Origin: Noviherbaspirillum aerium
GTDB taxonomy: Bacteria > Pseudomonadota > Gammaproteobacteria > Burkholderiales > Burkholderiaceae_D
Assembly (NCBI RefSeq): GCF_008929045.1
Contig: NZ_VFAH01000013.1
Span: 62,001 to 126,000, forward strand
Length of the DNA stretch: 64,000 bases
Direction: 5' to 3'
Made by a program: the position numbers and the translations under genes. This document shows positions 1 to 8,118 of the stretch, one piece after another. The notes under the pieces are model-generated. The model saw only the letters and a list, made by a program, of their open reading frames with translations. It ran no database searches and had not been told where the DNA came from. Within the stretch, counting starts at the first letter, position 1. Each line of letters opens with the position of its first letter.

Positions 1-398
1 TCGTCGGTGCCGAGCCAGTTATCGGCCGAGGGCGGCGCCGGATTGGGCGACTTGGCGAAGTAGTTGAGCGTGTCGAAGCGATAGCGGTTGACGGGATAGA
101 CCGCCCAGTTGCCGTCCTTCTGGAACTGGTCCTGGATGAAGGGATCGAGAAAATCCGCCGGCGTATCGAAATCGCCGCCGAAGACCTTTTCCGAATAGTC
201 GGTCAGGATCGGAAACATGGTCTGGCCGTTGTAGCGCACGATCAGCGGCTTGTCGTTCGAGATGGCCTCCGCCAGCAGGCTGACGACGAACAGGATGCTG
301 AAGATGATGAGGCTGACACAGCCCCGGCGGTTCTGCTTGAAGCGCAGCCAGACGCGCTTCCACGGGGAGACGGATGAGATCGGCTTGTTTGGAGTCAT
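1..398 (-). CDS. yejE: Peptide/microcin C-type ABC transporter permease YejE (5' part only)
   Basis: Inner-membrane permease subunit of a Yej-type oligopeptide importer. The window holds the first 132 codons; the gene continues past position 1. The N-terminus is basic and polar, followed by one clear membrane segment near residues 28-44, then the periplasmic stretch typical of YejE/DppC-like permeases that carry a long loop before the transporter core. The ATG at 398 overlaps the stop codon of yejB in an ATGA arrangement, so the two are probably translationally coupled. The order yejA-yejB-yejE is the usual one; a yejF ATPase is expected just outside the window. The permease core is not visible here, so the call rests on the N-terminus and the context. 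Confidence 0.85.
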   Translation of the reverse strand, partial: MTPNKPISSVSPWKRVWLRFKQNRRGCVSLIIFSILFVVSLLAEAISNDKPLIVRYNGQTMFPILTDYSEKVFGGDFDTPADFLDPFIQDQFQKDGNWAVYPVNRYRFDTLNYFAKSPNPAPPSADNWLGTD

Positions 399-1456
399 CG
401 GCTCAGGCTTTCGAATTGCACGCGCGGATCGGCCCACACATAAAGGAGATCGCCGATCAGCTTGACGACCAGGCCGATCAGTGTGAACAGGTAAAGCGTT
501 CCCATGACGACAGGATAATCGCGCCGAATCACCGACTCATACGACAGCAGGCCGAGGCCATCGAGCGAGAACAGCGTTTCGATCAGCAGGCTGCCGGTGA
601 AGAAGGCGCCGATGAAGGCCGCAGGGAATCCGGTCACGAGCGGAATGAGCGCATTGCGGAACACATGCTTGTACAGCACGGTCTTCTCGCTCAGGCCCTT
701 GGCGCGCGCGGTCAGCACATACTGCTTGCGGATCTCTTCGAGGAAGGTGTTCTTGGTCAGCAGCGTCATCACCGCGAACGAGCCCGCGACCGATGCGAGG
801 ACAGGCAGCGTGATATGCCACAGATAATCCAGCACCTTGCCCGTCAGCGACAGCTGCTCCCAGTTGTCGGAAGTCAGCCCGCGCAGCGGAAACCACTGCA
901 CGAAACTGCCGCCGCCGAACATCACCAGCAGGAACACGCCGAGCACGAATCCGGGGATCGAATAGCCGATCAGCACCGCGATGCTGGTGGCGACGTCGAA
1001 CCGGCTGCCTTCGCGCACCGCCTTGGCGATGCCCAATGGCAGCGAGATGAAATACGTGAGGAAGAAAGTCCACAACCCCAGACTGATCGATACCGGCAGC
1101 TTGGATTTCACCAGGTTCCAGACATCCATGTGATGGTAGAAGCTTTGCCCGAGATCGAAGGTGAGAAAGCCCTTGAACATCTGCGCGAAGCGTTCCAGCG
1201 GCGGCTTGTCGAATCCGTACAGCGCCTGGATCTCCTTGACCCGCTCCGCATCGACGCCTTGCCGGCCGCGGTACTCGGAGCCGCCTCCGCCGCCGACTTC
1301 ACCGGCGCCGACCTGCCCTTTCTTCAATTCCATCAGCGCCTGTTCCACCGGACCTCCCGGCACGAACTGGATCACCGCGAACGTGATGGCGATGACGCCG
1401 AACAGCGTCGGAATCATCAGCAGGATGCGCTTTGCAATATAGGACCAGATATTCAT
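395..1456 (-). CDS. yejB: Peptide ABC transporter permease YejB
   Basis: Inner-membrane permease, 353 residues, partner of YejE in uptake of oligopeptides. It starts with a signal-anchor-like helix, followed by the conserved Phe-Val-Pro-Gly-Gly-Pro segment of DppB/OppB/YejB proteins near residue 30. A glycine-rich low-complexity patch lies at about residues 52-60. The C-terminal half has the binding-protein-dependent permease fold with the EAA-like loop (around residues 225-245, with LTARAKGLSE) that contacts the ATPase. It lies 3 nt downstream of yejA and overlaps yejE by 4 nt, so it is mid-operon. The length is normal for the family. Confidence 0.93.
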   Translation of the reverse strand: MNIWSYIAKRILLMIPTLFGVIAITFAVIQFVPGGPVEQALMELKKGQVGAGEVGGGGGSEYRGRQGVDAERVKEIQALYGFDKPPLERFAQMFKGFLTFDLGQSFYHHMDVWNLVKSKLPVSISLGLWTFFLTYFISLPLGIAKAVREGSRFDVATSIAVLIGYSIPGFVLGVFLLVMFGGGSFVQWFPLRGLTSDNWEQLSLTGKVLDYLWHITLPVLASVAGSFAVMTLLTKNTFLEEIRKQYVLTARAKGLSEKTVLYKHVFRNALIPLVTGFPAAFIGAFFTGSLLIETLFSLDGLGLLSYESVIRRDYPVVMGTLYLFTLIGLVVKLIGDLLYVWADPRVQFESLSR

Positions 1457-1459
1457 GTC

Positions 1460-3259
1460 TTACCTCGGCTTCTGCTGCCACCAGCTCGATATCACATAGG
1501 GATCGGCCGCATAGTACAGGGGCATCTTGGCGGGAATGCCGAAACGGCTGCGATAGGCGACCCTGTGCGTCGACGAGAACCAGTGCGGCACGACGATATA
1601 TTTGTGCAGCAGCACCCGGTCGAGCGCGCGCGCCGCGGCGATCAGTTCGGTGCGCGAACCCGCGGCCACCAGGTTGGCCACCAGCTTGTCCACCGCCGGG
1701 TCCTTCAGCCCCCAGGCATTGTTCGAACCCTTCTCGTCGGCCGCCTTGGAGCCGAAGGTATCGAACATTTCATTGCCGGGGCTGGTGGTGTCGGGAAAGC
1801 GGATACTGGTCATGTCGAAGTCGAATTCCTCCATCCGCTTCTGCACCAGCGCATAGTCGGCGGTGCGCTGGTTGACCTGGATGCCGAGCTTCTGCAGGTT
1901 GCGGATATAGACGCTGATGATGCGCGACAGCGCGGACTGGTCGTCCAGGATTTCAAAGGTGAACGGCTCGCCCTTGGCATTGCGCAGCGCGCCGTCGCGG
2001 TATTCCCAGCCAGCCTGTCTGAACAGTTCCCGCGCCTGCAGCAGGTTGGCGCGCAGCGAGGCCGGCGGATCGGTACGCGGCTGCACCGGCGCCGGACCGA
2101 ACACTTTTGGATCAAGCATGTCGCGCAAGGGCTCCAGCAGCTTCAGTTCGTCCTCGGAGGGCATGCCGGACGCCGCCAGTTCGCTGTTGTTGAAGTAGGA
2201 ATAGATGCGCTTGTACTGGTTGTAGAACAGCTGCCGGTTCATCCACTCGTAGTCGAGCGCGAGCCCGAGCGCCTGGCGCACCCGGATGTCGGAAAACTGT
2301 CCGCGCCGCAGGTTCATCACGAAGCCCTGCATGCCGGCCGCGTTCGAATGCTGCAGTTCGCGCTTGACGATCTCGCCGCTCGTGAATTTCGGGCCGATAT
2401 AGCTGCGCGCCCAGTTCTTTGCGCTGTACTCGACCACGACGTCGAATTCGCCTGCCTTGAAGGCTTCCAGCCGCGCGACATCGTCCTTGTAGAAGCGGTA
2501 GATGATGCGGCCGAAATTGAACATGCCCCTGCGCGCAGGCACGTCATTGCCCCAGTAGTTGGGATCGCGCTTGTAGATGATGGAACGCCCGACATCGTAG
2601 CGCTCGATCAGGTAGGGCCCGGTGGCGATCGGCGCTTCCAGCTGTATCTTGTCGAAGCTGGTCTTCGCGCCCCACTTGCGGGAAAACACCGGCACCCCGC
2701 CCACGATCAATGGCAGCTCGCGGTTGAGCGCCTTGAAATCGAAACGCACGGTGCGCTCATCCACCACGACGCATTCCTTGACGTCGGCGAACACCGACTT
2801 GAACTGCGGCGCCCCCTTGGCCAGAAGAGTGTCATAGGAATGCTTGACGTCGGCCGCGGTCACCGGGTCGCCATTGTTGAACTTGGCCTTCGGATTCAGC
2901 CGGAAGGTCATGGACATGCGGTCCTCGGCCAGCTGCATGTCCTCGGCCAGCAAGCCGTACATGGTGGCCATCTCGTCCGCCGAACTGGTGGCCAGCGTCT
3001 CGAACATCAGGTTGGAAACGCCCGCCGCCGCGACGCCCTTCATCGAATACGGATTGAACTTGTCGAAGCTGGTGCGCCGGTCGGGATTGGCGAGATAGAG
3101 CTCCCCCCCGCGCGGCGCATCCGGATTCACATAGTCGAAATTCTTGAATCCCTCCGGATACTTGGGCGTGTCATAGAGGGAAAAAGCATGGGCGGCATGG
3201 CTGCCGGAGCTGTAGGGAATGGTGATACCCAGCAGGATAGAGAGGAGTAATTTGCGCAT
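1460..3259 (-). CDS. yejA: Periplasmic extracellular solute-binding protein (family 5), YejA
   Basis: Binding protein that captures peptides in the periplasm and delivers them to YejBE. From ATG 3259 it is 599 residues. The first ~25 residues form a Sec signal peptide: Met-Arg-Lys, a hydrophobic core, then a His-Ala-Ala-His-Ala cleavage region. The mature part begins with the Tyr-Asp-Thr-Pro-Lys-Tyr segment and carries the SBP_bac_5 fold. An in-frame GTG at 3292 would add 11 residues ahead of the signal peptide; I prefer the ATG because it puts the signal peptide at the N-terminus. It is the first gene of the yejA-B-E operon, read leftward and divergent from fabI. Confidence 0.92.
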   Translation of the reverse strand: MRKLLLSILLGITIPYSSGSHAAHAFSLYDTPKYPEGFKNFDYVNPDAPRGGELYLANPDRRTSFDKFNPYSMKGVAAAGVSNLMFETLATSSADEMATMYGLLAEDMQLAEDRMSMTFRLNPKAKFNNGDPVTAADVKHSYDTLLAKGAPQFKSVFADVKECVVVDERTVRFDFKALNRELPLIVGGVPVFSRKWGAKTSFDKIQLEAPIATGPYLIERYDVGRSIIYKRDPNYWGNDVPARRGMFNFGRIIYRFYKDDVARLEAFKAGEFDVVVEYSAKNWARSYIGPKFTSGEIVKRELQHSNAAGMQGFVMNLRRGQFSDIRVRQALGLALDYEWMNRQLFYNQYKRIYSYFNNSELAASGMPSEDELKLLEPLRDMLDPKVFGPAPVQPRTDPPASLRANLLQARELFRQAGWEYRDGALRNAKGEPFTFEILDDQSALSRIISVYIRNLQKLGIQVNQRTADYALVQKRMEEFDFDMTSIRFPDTTSPGNEMFDTFGSKAADEKGSNNAWGLKDPAVDKLVANLVAAGSRTELIAAARALDRVLLHKYIVVPHWFSSTHRVAYRSRFGIPAKMPLYYAADPYVISSWWQQKPR

Positions 3260-3588
3260 TCGCCTGGTTAGAGAGGTCGGTTTAGCGTCCACAAGACCGG
3301 GGTATTGTACCGAAAGGAATTTTCCGGGGAACGGTTTTCACCGCCAATCGAAGCAACTTGCCTTACGTTAATTGAATTTTACGGTTGTAGCATGGGAAAT
3401 GGAGCTGCAGCTTGATTTCCACCAGACTCTTTCGCCTCGAGGATAGTTCGCCAAAAGTTGCTCCCCGCTCCAAGTCTCCCTACAATCTTGCCAGTTCAAA
3501 AAAGGGACATGATCCCATTCCGACGGGCTTTGCACAGGTTTGCCAGGCCGGGCGGCGTAAAATACGACAAATTCAACTGGAGTCTCCT
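3260..3588. other. Divergent intergenic region yejA/fabI
   Basis: 329 bp between the yejA and fabI starts. It contains a plausible sigma70 promoter for fabI (listed separately) and an untranslated leader of about 95 nt. An open frame continues upstream of the fabI start, but it has no family sequence and I treat it as non-coding. I found no clear yejA promoter or operator. Confidence 0.6.
3458..3486 (+). promoter_or_regulatory. Candidate sigma70 promoter of fabI
   Basis: TTGCTC (3458-3463) and TACAAT (3481-3486) are separated by 17 bp. The -10 matches the consensus at five of six positions and the -35 at four of six. It lies about 100 bp ahead of the fabI start. No operator is recognised. 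Confidence 0.5.
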
Positions 3589-4383
3589 ATGGCATTCCTG
3601 CAAGGCAAGAAAATTCTGATCACCGGCCTGCTGTCCAACCGTTCGATTGCTTACGGCATCGCACAGGCCTGCAAGCGCGAAGGCGCCGAACTCGCTTTCA
3701 CCTACGTTGGCGAGCGCTTCAAGGACCGCATTACCGATTTCGCCAAGGAATTTGGCAGCGAGCTGATCTTCGACTGCGACGTCGGCAGCGACGAGCAGAT
3801 CAATGCGCTGTTTGCCGATCTCGGCAAATCCTGGAACCAGCTGGACGGCCTGGTGCATGCCATCGGCTTCGCTCCGCGCGAAGCGATCGCGGGGGATTTC
3901 CTCGACGGCCTGAGCCGCGAGAATTTCCGCATCGCGCACGACATTTCGGCTTACAGCTTCCCGGCCATGGCCAAGGCCGCCCTTCCTTTGCTGAGCAGCA
4001 ATTCCGCGCTGCTGACGCTGAGCTATCTCGGCTCGATCCGGGCACTGCCGAACTACAACACCATGGGCCTTGCGAAAGCTTCGCTCGAAGCCAGCGTGCG
4101 CTATCTCGCCGAATCGCTCGGACAGAAAGGCGTGCGCGTCAACGGCATTTCGGCCGGCCCGATCAAGACACTCGCCGCCAGCGGCATCAAGGATTTCGGC
4201 AAGATCCTCAACTTCGTGAAAACGCATGCGCCGCTGCGCCGCAACGTTACGATCGAGGATGTCGGCAATACCGCCGCCTTCCTGCTGTCCGATCTCGCCG
4301 GCGGCATTACCGGTGAAATCACTTACGTCGACGGCGGCTTCTCGCATGTGGTCGGCGGCATCGCCGAACCGAGCGAAGGCTGA
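3589..4383 (+). CDS. fabI: Enoyl-[acyl-carrier-protein] reductase (NADH) FabI
   Basis: Final reduction of the fatty-acid elongation cycle: trans-2-enoyl-ACP to acyl-ACP with NADH, cytosolic, the classical triclosan target. 264 residues, normal length. The N-terminal Rossmann motif includes [13 protein letters not shown], and the catalytic pair appears as Tyr-x6-Lys (YNTMGLAK) preceded by the upstream conserved Tyr in LSYLGS. The ATG at 3589 is chosen over an upstream in-frame extension because a GGAG ribosome-binding site sits 7 nt before it and the protein then begins at the family's usual MAFLQGKK. Two tandem hairpins follow the stop codon. Confidence 0.96.
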   Translation: MAFLQGKKILITGLLSNRSIAYGIAQACKREGAELAFTYVGERFKDRITDFAKEFGSELIFDCDVGSDEQINALFADLGKSWNQLDGLVHAIGFAPREAIAGDFLDGLSRENFRIAHDISAYSFPAMAKAALPLLSSNSALLTLSYLGSIRALPNYNTMGLAKASLEASVRYLAESLGQKGVRVNGISAGPIKTLAASGIKDFGKILNFVKTHAPLRRNVTIEDVGNTAAFLLSDLAGGITGEITYVDGGFSHVVGGIAEPSEG

Positions 4384-4393
4384 TGTCGGACAT

Positions 4394-4450
4394 CATCCGG
4401 CCTTATTAAACCGGATGGATTTGAAGCGCTGACCTTTAAATCAGCGCTTC
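4394..4450 (+). terminator. Tandem hairpins after fabI
   Basis: Two adjacent stem-loops: a 7-bp stem (4394-4400 with 4411-4417) and a perfect 10-bp stem (4423-4432 with 4441-4450, 8-nt loop). Neither is followed by a good T-tract, so Rho-independent termination is uncertain. They may instead stabilise the fabI mRNA 3' end. Confidence 0.4.
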
Positions 4451-4796
4451 CATCTTCATATAACTAATGCTGGAGCCGGTCTTGCATTAAAGCATCATGA
4501 CTTCTTTGTGCAGCGCCGAAATTTCTCCGGCACAGGAATGCATTCCTCTGTATAATGCGTCCCTGTGTTTGCAACAGGCAGACACGTCGTAGCACCGCAA
4601 CCCTTTAGCAATAAACCATAAAGCCCTCCCGCCTCTGGTGTCGCCCATCTAGACACCGTCCCGGCGCAAAGCTTTTGTGCCGAAATTTCTCAGAACCCAT
4701 TTCTCAGCTGTTTCGTTGGTTGGCGTTGCCTTTTCAAATCGTTCGCGAGCTCGTTACGAGTGTGGTCGCGGCGTTGATTTTTAAGAAAGAAACACA
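4451..4796 (+). other. Promoter region and long leader of the DEAD-box helicase gene
   Basis: A perfect TATAAT at 4551-4556 preceded directly by TG suggests a promoter whose transcript would carry roughly 230 nt of untranslated leader before the helicase start at 4797. The leader contains a small hairpin (4637-4642 with 4652-4657) and A/T-rich stretches. Long structured leaders are common for cold-inducible RNA helicase genes; here that is inference only. No ORF of interest lies inside. Confidence 0.4.
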
Positions 4797-6203
4797 ATGA
4801 CTTTTGAAGCACTAGGCCTGCATTCGTCCATTCTCACAGCACTGACCGAAGCCGGCTATACCAAACCTACTCCTGTCCAGGAGCAGGCGGTACCTGCGGC
4901 ATTGGCGAACCGTGACTTGCTGGTCTCTTCCCAGACCGGCTCCGGCAAGACCGCCGCCTTCATGCTGCCGGCACTGCACAAGTTCGCCGAAGCAGAACAA
5001 CAAATTCAAGCGGGCGCCAAGACGCCCAACCAGGAACGCCAGGCTTCCCGCGCACGCGGCGAGCGTCCGCGTTTCCAGCCTGCACAGCCGAAGATGCTGG
5101 TGCTGACCCCGACCCGCGAACTCGCGCTGCAAGTCACAACGGCCACCACCAAGTACGGCGCCAACCTGCGCCGCGTGCGTGCCGTGTCGATCCTCGGCGG
5201 CATGCCCTATCCGAAGCAGATGCAGCTCCTGTCGCGCAATCCTGAAATCCTGGTCGCCACACCGGGCCGTCTGATCGATCACATGGAATCGGGCAAGATC
5301 AACTTCTCGCAACTGGAAATCCTGGTGCTGGACGAAGCGGATCGCATGCTGGACATGGGCTTCATCGAAGACATCGAGAAGATTGTCGCGGCAACGCCGG
5401 AAACTCGCCAGACCATGCTGTTCTCGGCAACGCTCGACGGCGTGGTCGGCAACATGGCCAAGCGCATTACCCGCGACCCGATGGTCATCCAGATCGCCAG
5501 CCTGGGCAACAAGCATGAGAACATCCAGCAGCGCGTGCACTTCGTCGACGACCTGTCGCACAAGAACCGCCTGCTCGATCATCTGCTGCGCGATACGACG
5601 CTCGACCAGGCTGTCGTCTTCACCGCGACCAAGCGCGATGCCGATACCATCGCCGATCGCCTGAACATCGCCGGCTTCGCCGCAGCCGCCCTGCATGGCG
5701 ACATGCACCAGGGTGCCCGCAACCGCACGCTCGACGCGCTGCGCCGCGGCCAGGTGCGCGTGCTGGTGGCAACCGACGTGGCTGCGCGCGGCATCGACGT
5801 GCCGGGCATCACCCACGTGGTGAACTATGACCTGCCGAAGTTTCCGGAAGACTACGTGCACCGCATCGGCCGTACCGGCCGCGCCGGCCGCAACGGTCTG
5901 GCGATTTCGCTGGTCAACCATGCCGAAAACATGAACATCAAGCGCATCGAACGCTTCACCAAGCAGCTGATTCCGGTTGATATCATCGAAGGTTACGAGC
6001 CGAAGAAAACCGCACCGGCACCCCGTTCGGCACGCAAGCCGAATGGCTGGAAGCCGGGCGAAGGCCGCAACGGCAAGCCGGGACAGCGCAGCTTCAGCAA
6101 GCCGGGCGCACCGCGCAAGGAAGGCGGCGGCTTCGGCAAGTCCTCGTCGTCGGCCTCGCGCTTTGCAGGCGACGGCAACCGCCGCTCCTTCGGCGACCGC
6201 TAG
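4797..6203 (+). CDS. rhlE: DEAD-box ATP-dependent RNA helicase, RhlE type
   Basis: ATP-dependent RNA unwinding in ribosome assembly and RNA turnover, 468 residues. All core motifs are visible: Q motif near residues 23-30, Walker A SQTGSGKT at 45-52, PTRELA near 105, DEAD at 179-182, SAT motif, and HRIGRTGRAGR in the second RecA domain. A short Gln/Arg-rich insertion lies at residues 65-95. The C-terminal ~80 residues are a basic Gly/Ser/Arg/Lys tail, typical of RhlE-like proteins and used for RNA binding. The TAG stop codon is also the first three bases of a palindromic repeat (6201-6246), so the natural C-terminus may have been altered by that element. A strong terminator follows. Confidence 0.92.
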   Translation: MTFEALGLHSSILTALTEAGYTKPTPVQEQAVPAALANRDLLVSSQTGSGKTAAFMLPALHKFAEAEQQIQAGAKTPNQERQASRARGERPRFQPAQPKMLVLTPTRELALQVTTATTKYGANLRRVRAVSILGGMPYPKQMQLLSRNPEILVATPGRLIDHMESGKINFSQLEILVLDEADRMLDMGFIEDIEKIVAATPETRQTMLFSATLDGVVGNMAKRITRDPMVIQIASLGNKHENIQQRVHFVDDLSHKNRLLDHLLRDTTLDQAVVFTATKRDADTIADRLNIAGFAAAALHGDMHQGARNRTLDALRRGQVRVLVATDVAARGIDVPGITHVVNYDLPKFPEDYVHRIGRTGRAGRNGLAISLVNHAENMNIKRIERFTKQLIPVDIIEGYEPKKTAPAPRSARKPNGWKPGEGRNGKPGQRSFSKPGAPRKEGGGFGKSSSSASRFAGDGNRRSFGDR

Positions 6204-6246
6204 AGCGTTTTCGCCCTGACCGGCCTGGTCAAGGTGAACCGCTCTA
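6201..6246. repeat. Short copy of a TA-flanked palindromic element
   Basis: A 46-bp imperfect inverted repeat beginning TAGAGCG and ending CGCTCTA. Its right half (read as reverse complement) is identical over 26 bp to one end of the 162-bp element at 24260-24421, and its left half matches the other end with a few changes. It looks like an internally deleted copy of that element. The terminal TA dinucleotides fit a TA target duplication. Confidence 0.65.
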
Positions 6247-6306
6247 AGCATCGCCGGCAGGCGCTCTTTCGGAACAACGAAGCGCTGCAGCCTGGTCTCG
6301 CATCAG

Positions 6307-6336
6307 AACCGCCCGGAAAACCGGGCGGTTTTTTTT
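6307..6336 (+). terminator. Rho-independent terminator after rhlE
   Basis: Perfect 10-bp G+C-rich stem (6307-6316 with 6321-6330), AAAA loop, followed by a run of T to 6336. It also faces the convergent EgtB-like gene ending at 6370. Confidence 0.9.
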
Positions 6337-6369
6337 CGCCGTCGGTATCGGCGATATGGTCGATATGGT

Positions 6370-7557
6370 CTACAGCACGCAGGTCCGAAAGCCGATGAAC
6401 ATGGTGTCGCGCTCGGGCAGGCAGAAGCGGCGGAACTTGAGCGAGTGCATGCGCTGCTGCGTCATGACGGATGCGCCCCGCACCGACTGGTGCGAGATGA
6501 AATGGGGCTCGGAATATTCGCGATAGGCATCCGGCGCAAAGCCGGGATACGGCTCGAACGGCGAGCAGGTCCACTCCCACAGATCGCCCCATCGCAGCGC
6601 AGGATGGCCTGACATGGCCGCATATTCCCATTCCGCTTCCGACGGCAGCCGGCAGTCGGCCCAGACGCAATAGGCCTGCGCCTCGTACAGGCTCAGGTGC
6701 CGCACCGGCTCATGGCCCGGCAGGACGATATGCTGGCCGAAACGGTCGCACAGCCAGTGCCGCCCGTCGCGCACCCAGTCGCGCGGCGCGGAACGGTCCT
6801 GCAACATCAGCCAGGCACGGCCGCCGACACTCCAGAACTGCGGATTCTGATAGCCGCCGTCGGCTACGAATTCCGCAAACTGCGCATTCGATACCAGGGT
6901 GGAATCCATGGTAAAGGCCGGCACGCGGCAGGCATGCGCCCATTTTTCGTTATCGAAGACAAAACCGTTGCCCGGCGCACTGCCCAGCTGTATGGTCCCG
7001 CCCGGAAAGCTTATTTCGCCCTGCGCCCAGTTCGGCGCCGCACGAACCGGCAGCTCCGGCGGGAATGCGATGCCCAGCGTCTGCAATTGCTCCAGCATCA
7101 GCTCCCGCCGCATGTCTTCATAAGCGAGCACGAGCCGATAGGGATAGAGCGCGTCATCATTGCCGCCGGCGCGCGAGAGCTTGTCGAGCACGCGATCGAG
7201 CACTTCGTGGCAATACGTCTTCAGCGCGCCGGCGCTGGGCAGCTCCAGCTTCCACCGCATCCGATGGGATACCGTATTCGGATCGAACCAGTCGTCGCCC
7301 TTGGTCAGCATGGAGGTCCGATGGGCCGCCGTCGGCTCGCTCGACTGCGCTTCACGCAGTACATACCATTCCGCAAACCAGGCAATATGTCCGAGTTCCC
7401 ACAACGGCGGATTGAATTCCGGCCGGGCGGCAAGCTGGACTCCGGCGCCGAAGCCGGCTGCGAGGAAGGCCTCGATCAACGTCAGGGTATCCCGGCGGGC
7501 ATCCTGCAACGCAGTCATCAAGTCAGGAGCGGAAGCGGTTCGAAAGGAAACATTCAT
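6370..7557 (-). CDS. EgtB/SenA-like DinB_2 + FGE-sulfatase domain protein with degenerate iron site
   Basis: 395 residues from ATG 7557. The N-terminal DinB_2-type helical bundle (about residues 10-165) and C-terminal formylglycine-generating-enzyme-like domain (about 185-395, with RLPSEAEWEYAA and a conserved C-terminal GFRTC) match the sulfoxide-synthase family that includes ergothioneine EgtB and selenoneine SenA. The first iron-ligand His is present (H57 in WELGHIAWF). The second motif, normally His-Glu-x-x-His, reads Tyr146-Glu-Asp-Met-Arg150, so two of three ligands are lost. Oxidative C-S bond formation is therefore doubtful. An in-frame extension to 7845 has no family similarity and I exclude it. 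No senB or senC lies nearby, while a complete egtB is 2.4 kb away. It may be a decaying or repurposed paralogue. Confidence 0.8.
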   Translation of the reverse strand: MNVSFRTASAPDLMTALQDARRDTLTLIEAFLAAGFGAGVQLAARPEFNPPLWELGHIAWFAEWYVLREAQSSEPTAAHRTSMLTKGDDWFDPNTVSHRMRWKLELPSAGALKTYCHEVLDRVLDKLSRAGGNDDALYPYRLVLAYEDMRRELMLEQLQTLGIAFPPELPVRAAPNWAQGEISFPGGTIQLGSAPGNGFVFDNEKWAHACRVPAFTMDSTLVSNAQFAEFVADGGYQNPQFWSVGGRAWLMLQDRSAPRDWVRDGRHWLCDRFGQHIVLPGHEPVRHLSLYEAQAYCVWADCRLPSEAEWEYAAMSGHPALRWGDLWEWTCSPFEPYPGFAPDAYREYSEPHFISHQSVRGASVMTQQRMHSLKFRRFCLPERDTMFIGFRTCVL

Positions 7558-7776
7558 CTGGACGGAAGGTGAAAGGATAATCCAGCCTCTATTATTGGCC
7601 GGACAAGATGCATTTGCCAGCGGCGGCCTGGGACCGGTCCCGCGCAGGCCGCTGCCGCCTGATGCGCAATGCCGCCGGCGTGCCGTAGCACTGACCCACA
7701 GTCCCACAATCCCACAATCCGGGCCCCGCCGAAATATGCTGGAACTTGATTCAATGGCATTGAAGGAAGTTTTTGC
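7558..7776. other. Intergenic region between the EgtB-like gene and the leuA leader
   Basis: 219 bp upstream of both divergent units. A G+C-rich hairpin (7623-7630 with 7645-7652) has a loop containing a 10-bp palindrome (7631-7640). It is not followed by T residues on either strand. No gene is seen. It may carry the promoter of the EgtB-like gene, which I could not identify. Confidence 0.4.
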
Positions 7777-7806
7777 TTGACAGTTCATTTGCCAGTCACC
7801 TACATT
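7777..7806 (+). promoter_or_regulatory. Candidate sigma70 promoter of the leuA leader
   Basis: Perfect -35 TTGACA at 7777-7782, 18-bp spacer, and TACATT at 7801-7806 (four of six). The predicted start site, about 7 bp after the -10, falls on or next to the ATG of the leucine-rich leader ORF at 7813. That would make the leader mRNA leaderless. Confidence 0.55.
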
Positions 7807-7812
7807 AACCGA

Positions 7813-7902
7813 ATGTTGACCGCTCACGCACAACTCGCCCTTCACCTACTGCCCGCAGGCACCCTGCTATCGGCAGCCGCACTACTACGCCTAGCGCGCT
7901 GA
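7813..7902 (+). CDS. leuL: Leucine-rich leader peptide upstream of leuA (candidate)
   Basis: 29-codon ORF from ATG 7813 to TGA 7900. Ten of 29 residues are leucine, with Leu-Leu pairs at positions 12-13, 18-19 and 24-25. Five Leu codons are CTA, which the neighbouring genes scarcely use. This is what a ribosome-stalling leader for leucine biosynthesis would look like. It lies 280 nt before leuA, directly after a good promoter, and has no Shine-Dalgarno sequence, which fits leaderless translation. I see no classical terminator right after it, so the mechanism could differ from enterobacterial attenuation. The symbol is given by analogy only. Confidence 0.6.
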   Translation: MLTAHAQLALHLLPAGTLLSAAALLRLAR

Positions 7903-8001
7903 TACTGTTACCCCTCCCGTAGTCTGTTATCACGTTGCAAGCAGTATCCGCACTCCAGGGCATCGGAGACGAAGGTCGATATTTCCACAGGTCAGCAAAT
8001 C

Positions 8002-8118
8002 ATGTATTTCAAGCGTCTTCCCGTAACGTTCATCTCCGGCGATCTGGTCGCCCCGGTGATCTTTGCGCGTGCGCTATCGCTGCTACCTCTACCGATCGGT
8101 TGCCTGGCCATGCGCTAG
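8002..8118 (+). CDS. Second small ORF in the leuA leader (uncertain)
   Basis: 38-codon ORF from ATG 8002 to TAG 8116, lying between the leucine-rich leader and leuA. It contains a cluster of Leu codons near its end (Leu-Ser-Leu-Leu-Pro-Leu-Pro), three of them CTA. The stop codon falls in the loop of a strong hairpin (8094-8138), so a ribosome finishing this ORF would melt that hairpin. It could be a second regulatory peptide or chance. There is only a weak upstream AGG. Confidence 0.3.
   Translation: MYFKRLPVTFISGDLVAPVIFARALSLLPLPIGCLAMR

Noticed and set aside
374-3250. 958-codon plus-strand frame opposite yejA/yejB
   Set aside because: Antisense shadow of two clear family proteins; its translation is compositionally odd and has no domain.
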